Source: CAYNJF01 sp964351745 (GTDB taxonomy: Bacteria; Pseudomonadota; Gammaproteobacteria; Berkiellales; Berkiellaceae). From it: 5,215 nucleotides of DNA. Numbering within the stretch: the stretch's first letter is position 1; the number at the start of each line of letters is the position of its first letter. Of the stretch, positions 3,954 to 5,215 are shown in pieces. The stretch lies in contig CAYGPI010000120.1 in assembly GCA_964351745.1 (NCBI GenBank), positions 1 to 5,215 of the forward strand. The letters are read 5' to 3'. The position numbers were made by a program, and so were the translations under genes. The notes under the pieces are model-generated. The model was given only the letters and a program-made list of their open reading frames with translations, did no database searches and had not been told where the DNA came from.

Positions 3954-5215
3954 ATGTCTGTGCTTAAGCTTGAAAATATTTATTATTCAGTGGGTCAATT
4001 CCCATTATTAGACTCAGTAAACTATCTTGTGGAGCCAAAGCAACGGATTGCTTTAATCGGTAGAAACGGGGAAGGGAAATCTACCCTCATGAAAATTATT
4101 TCAGGCAAGCTTCAGGCAGAGTCAGGGAGTATCATTAAAGGGAATACAACTTCTGTCGCTATGCTGGCTCAAGATTTGCCGAATCAAGAAGATAAGACAG
4201 TCTTTGAGGTTGTGGCTCAAGGCCTTAAGAACCTATCTGAGCTTCTCGTTAAATACCATGAGCTCACAACTACAGCGACAGACCATGGAGAGAAATGGCT
4301 TAATGAGCTTAATCGCGTCCAGCAACAAATTGAAGTTCAAAATGGCTGGGATGTACAACAGAGGATAGAAGTGGCTCTAGAGGAGCTTAAACTGCCTGCC
4401 GATACTCTCATTAGAGAGTTATCAGGTGGCTGGAGACGTAAAGTCGCTTTGGCACAAAGTTTAGTTCAGCAACCAGATTTACTTCTGTTAGATGAGCCAA
4501 CCAATCACTTAGACTTGGAAGCCATTGACTGGTTAGAGAGTCGCTTGCTTAATTACCCTAATACAATCATGTTCATCACCCATGATAGAAAGTTACTTAG
4601 GAAATTAGCAACCAGTATTCTTGAACTCGATAGAGGACACCTAACTCAATATCCTCCAGACTATGACGTCTACCTAGAGCGAAAAGAGAAATCCTTCGAA
4701 GATGAGCAAAAAGCGAATAAACTTTTTGATAAGCGCCTGGCAGACGAAGAAAAATGGATTAGACAAGGGGTTAAAGCGAGACGTACCCGCAACGAGGGCA
4801 GAGTAAGGGCATTAAAAGCTTTAAGAGAAGAGCGTACCCAGCGTCGTGAACGTAAAGGTAAAGCAAGCTTTGAAGCCTTTGAAGAGGCCAAGAAAGGAAA
4901 AATGGTCATCCAAGCAGAGGAAGTTAACTTTGCGTATAACAGTGGCCCTAACCTTATCGATGATTTTAGTTTTAATATTCAGCGAGGCGATAAAATAGCT
5001 ATCGTTGGCGCTAATGGTGCCGGTAAAACAACGCTAGTAAAACTATTATTAGGTCAGCTAGAGCCTACCTCGGGAACTATCAAGCATAGCCCAACCAACA
5101 AAATTGCCTTTTTTGACCAGACGCGTCAATCTTTAAATCTAGAGCAAAGTCTGATCGACAATGTTGCTGAAGGTGAGGATTTTATAGAAATTGATGGTAA
5201 GCGTAAGCATATCAT
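3954..5215 (+). CDS. uup: ABC-F ATPase Uup, 3' end cut by window edge
   Basis: The frame is open from 3954 to the right edge (420 full codons); Uup is usually about 630 residues, so roughly two thirds is present. The first ATPase domain is complete: Walker A GRNGEGKST (36-44), signature LSGGW (156-160), Walker B with DEPTNHLD (180-187) and switch His210. The interdomain linker (about 240-310) is long, charged and helical and carries WIRQGVKARRTRNEGRVRAL from residue 268, nearly the E. coli Uup sequence. The second domain starts near 315, with Walker A GANGAGKTT (352-360); its signature, Walker B and the C-terminal coiled coil lie outside. There are no membrane segments, as in all ABC-F proteins. 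These bind ribosomes at the E site; Uup was first known for raising precise excision of transposons when lost, and it also binds DNA through its C-terminal domain. A TAG in frame at 3936 makes 3954 the only upstream ATG. The ribosome site is weak (GGTGA, 3945-3949). The gene is divergent from the RRM gene. Confidence 0.96.
   Translation, partial: MSVLKLENIYYSVGQFPLLDSVNYLVEPKQRIALIGRNGEGKSTLMKIISGKLQAESGSIIKGNTTSVAMLAQDLPNQEDKTVFEVVAQGLKNLSELLVKYHELTTTATDHGEKWLNELNRVQQQIEVQNGWDVQQRIEVALEELKLPADTLIRELSGGWRRKVALAQSLVQQPDLLLLDEPTNHLDLEAIDWLESRLLNYPNTIMFITHDRKLLRKLATSILELDRGHLTQYPPDYDVYLERKEKSFEDEQKANKLFDKRLADEEKWIRQGVKARRTRNEGRVRALKALREERTQRRERKGKASFEAFEEAKKGKMVIQAEEVNFAYNSGPNLIDDFSFNIQRGDKIAIVGANGAGKTTLVKLLLGQLEPTSGTIKHSPTNKIAFFDQTRQSLNLEQSLIDNVAEGEDFIEIDGKRKHI

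Noticed and set aside
4059..4085. Unusual Glu in the first Walker A of Uup (GRNGEGKST)
   Set aside because: This is a variable position of the P-loop. The catalytic Gly, Lys and Ser/Thr are intact, so no loss of function is implied.
4670..4909. Minus-strand open frame of 79 codons inside uup
   Set aside because: It is antisense to the well-conserved Uup linker, and its Ser/Leu/Arg-rich product is the usual shadow of a Lys/Glu/Arg-rich helix.

Overview
The window looks like chromosomal DNA of a moderately AT-rich gammaproteobacterium. The best evidence is the ABC-F ATPase at the right end, whose linker (WIRQGVKARRTRNEGRVRAL) and overall layout match enterobacterial Uup closely. A PEP-CTERM protein, a membrane-anchored SOUL-family protein and a single-RRM protein would fit an environmental or host-associated lineage, possibly Legionellales-like; that placement is inference. 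No IS element, tRNA, rRNA or CRISPR array is visible.

Layout. All genes up to about 3.5 kb lie on the minus strand. From the left: (a) a gene cut by the window edge (684 down to 1) with an alanine/glycine-rich hydrophobic centre, and directly upstream a 64-residue helical protein (878-684). Their stop and start codons overlap as TAATG, so they form a translationally coupled pair of unrecognised family. (b) A 301-bp gap with a pentanucleotide repeat and a GC-rich hairpin. (c) A SOUL/heme-binding-family protein with an N-terminal membrane anchor (1815-1180). (d) A strong terminator followed by a PEP-CTERM surface protein (2906-1923) with a signal peptide. (e) A 371-bp gap with palindromes and the terminator of the next gene. 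(f) A small RNA-recognition-motif protein (3532-3278). (g) A 421-bp divergent intergenic region. (h) uup on the plus strand from 3954, running off the right edge.

How the genes relate. Only the leftmost pair looks like an operon. The PEP-CTERM gene and the RRM gene each have their own terminator, and the SOUL gene has its own likely promoter just past the PEP-CTERM terminator. The RRM gene and uup are divergent. Both belong to RNA or ribosome-related families, but nothing in the sequence ties them together functionally. The least explained part is the leftmost pair; the next most interesting items are the PEP-CTERM protein and the structured intergenic regions.
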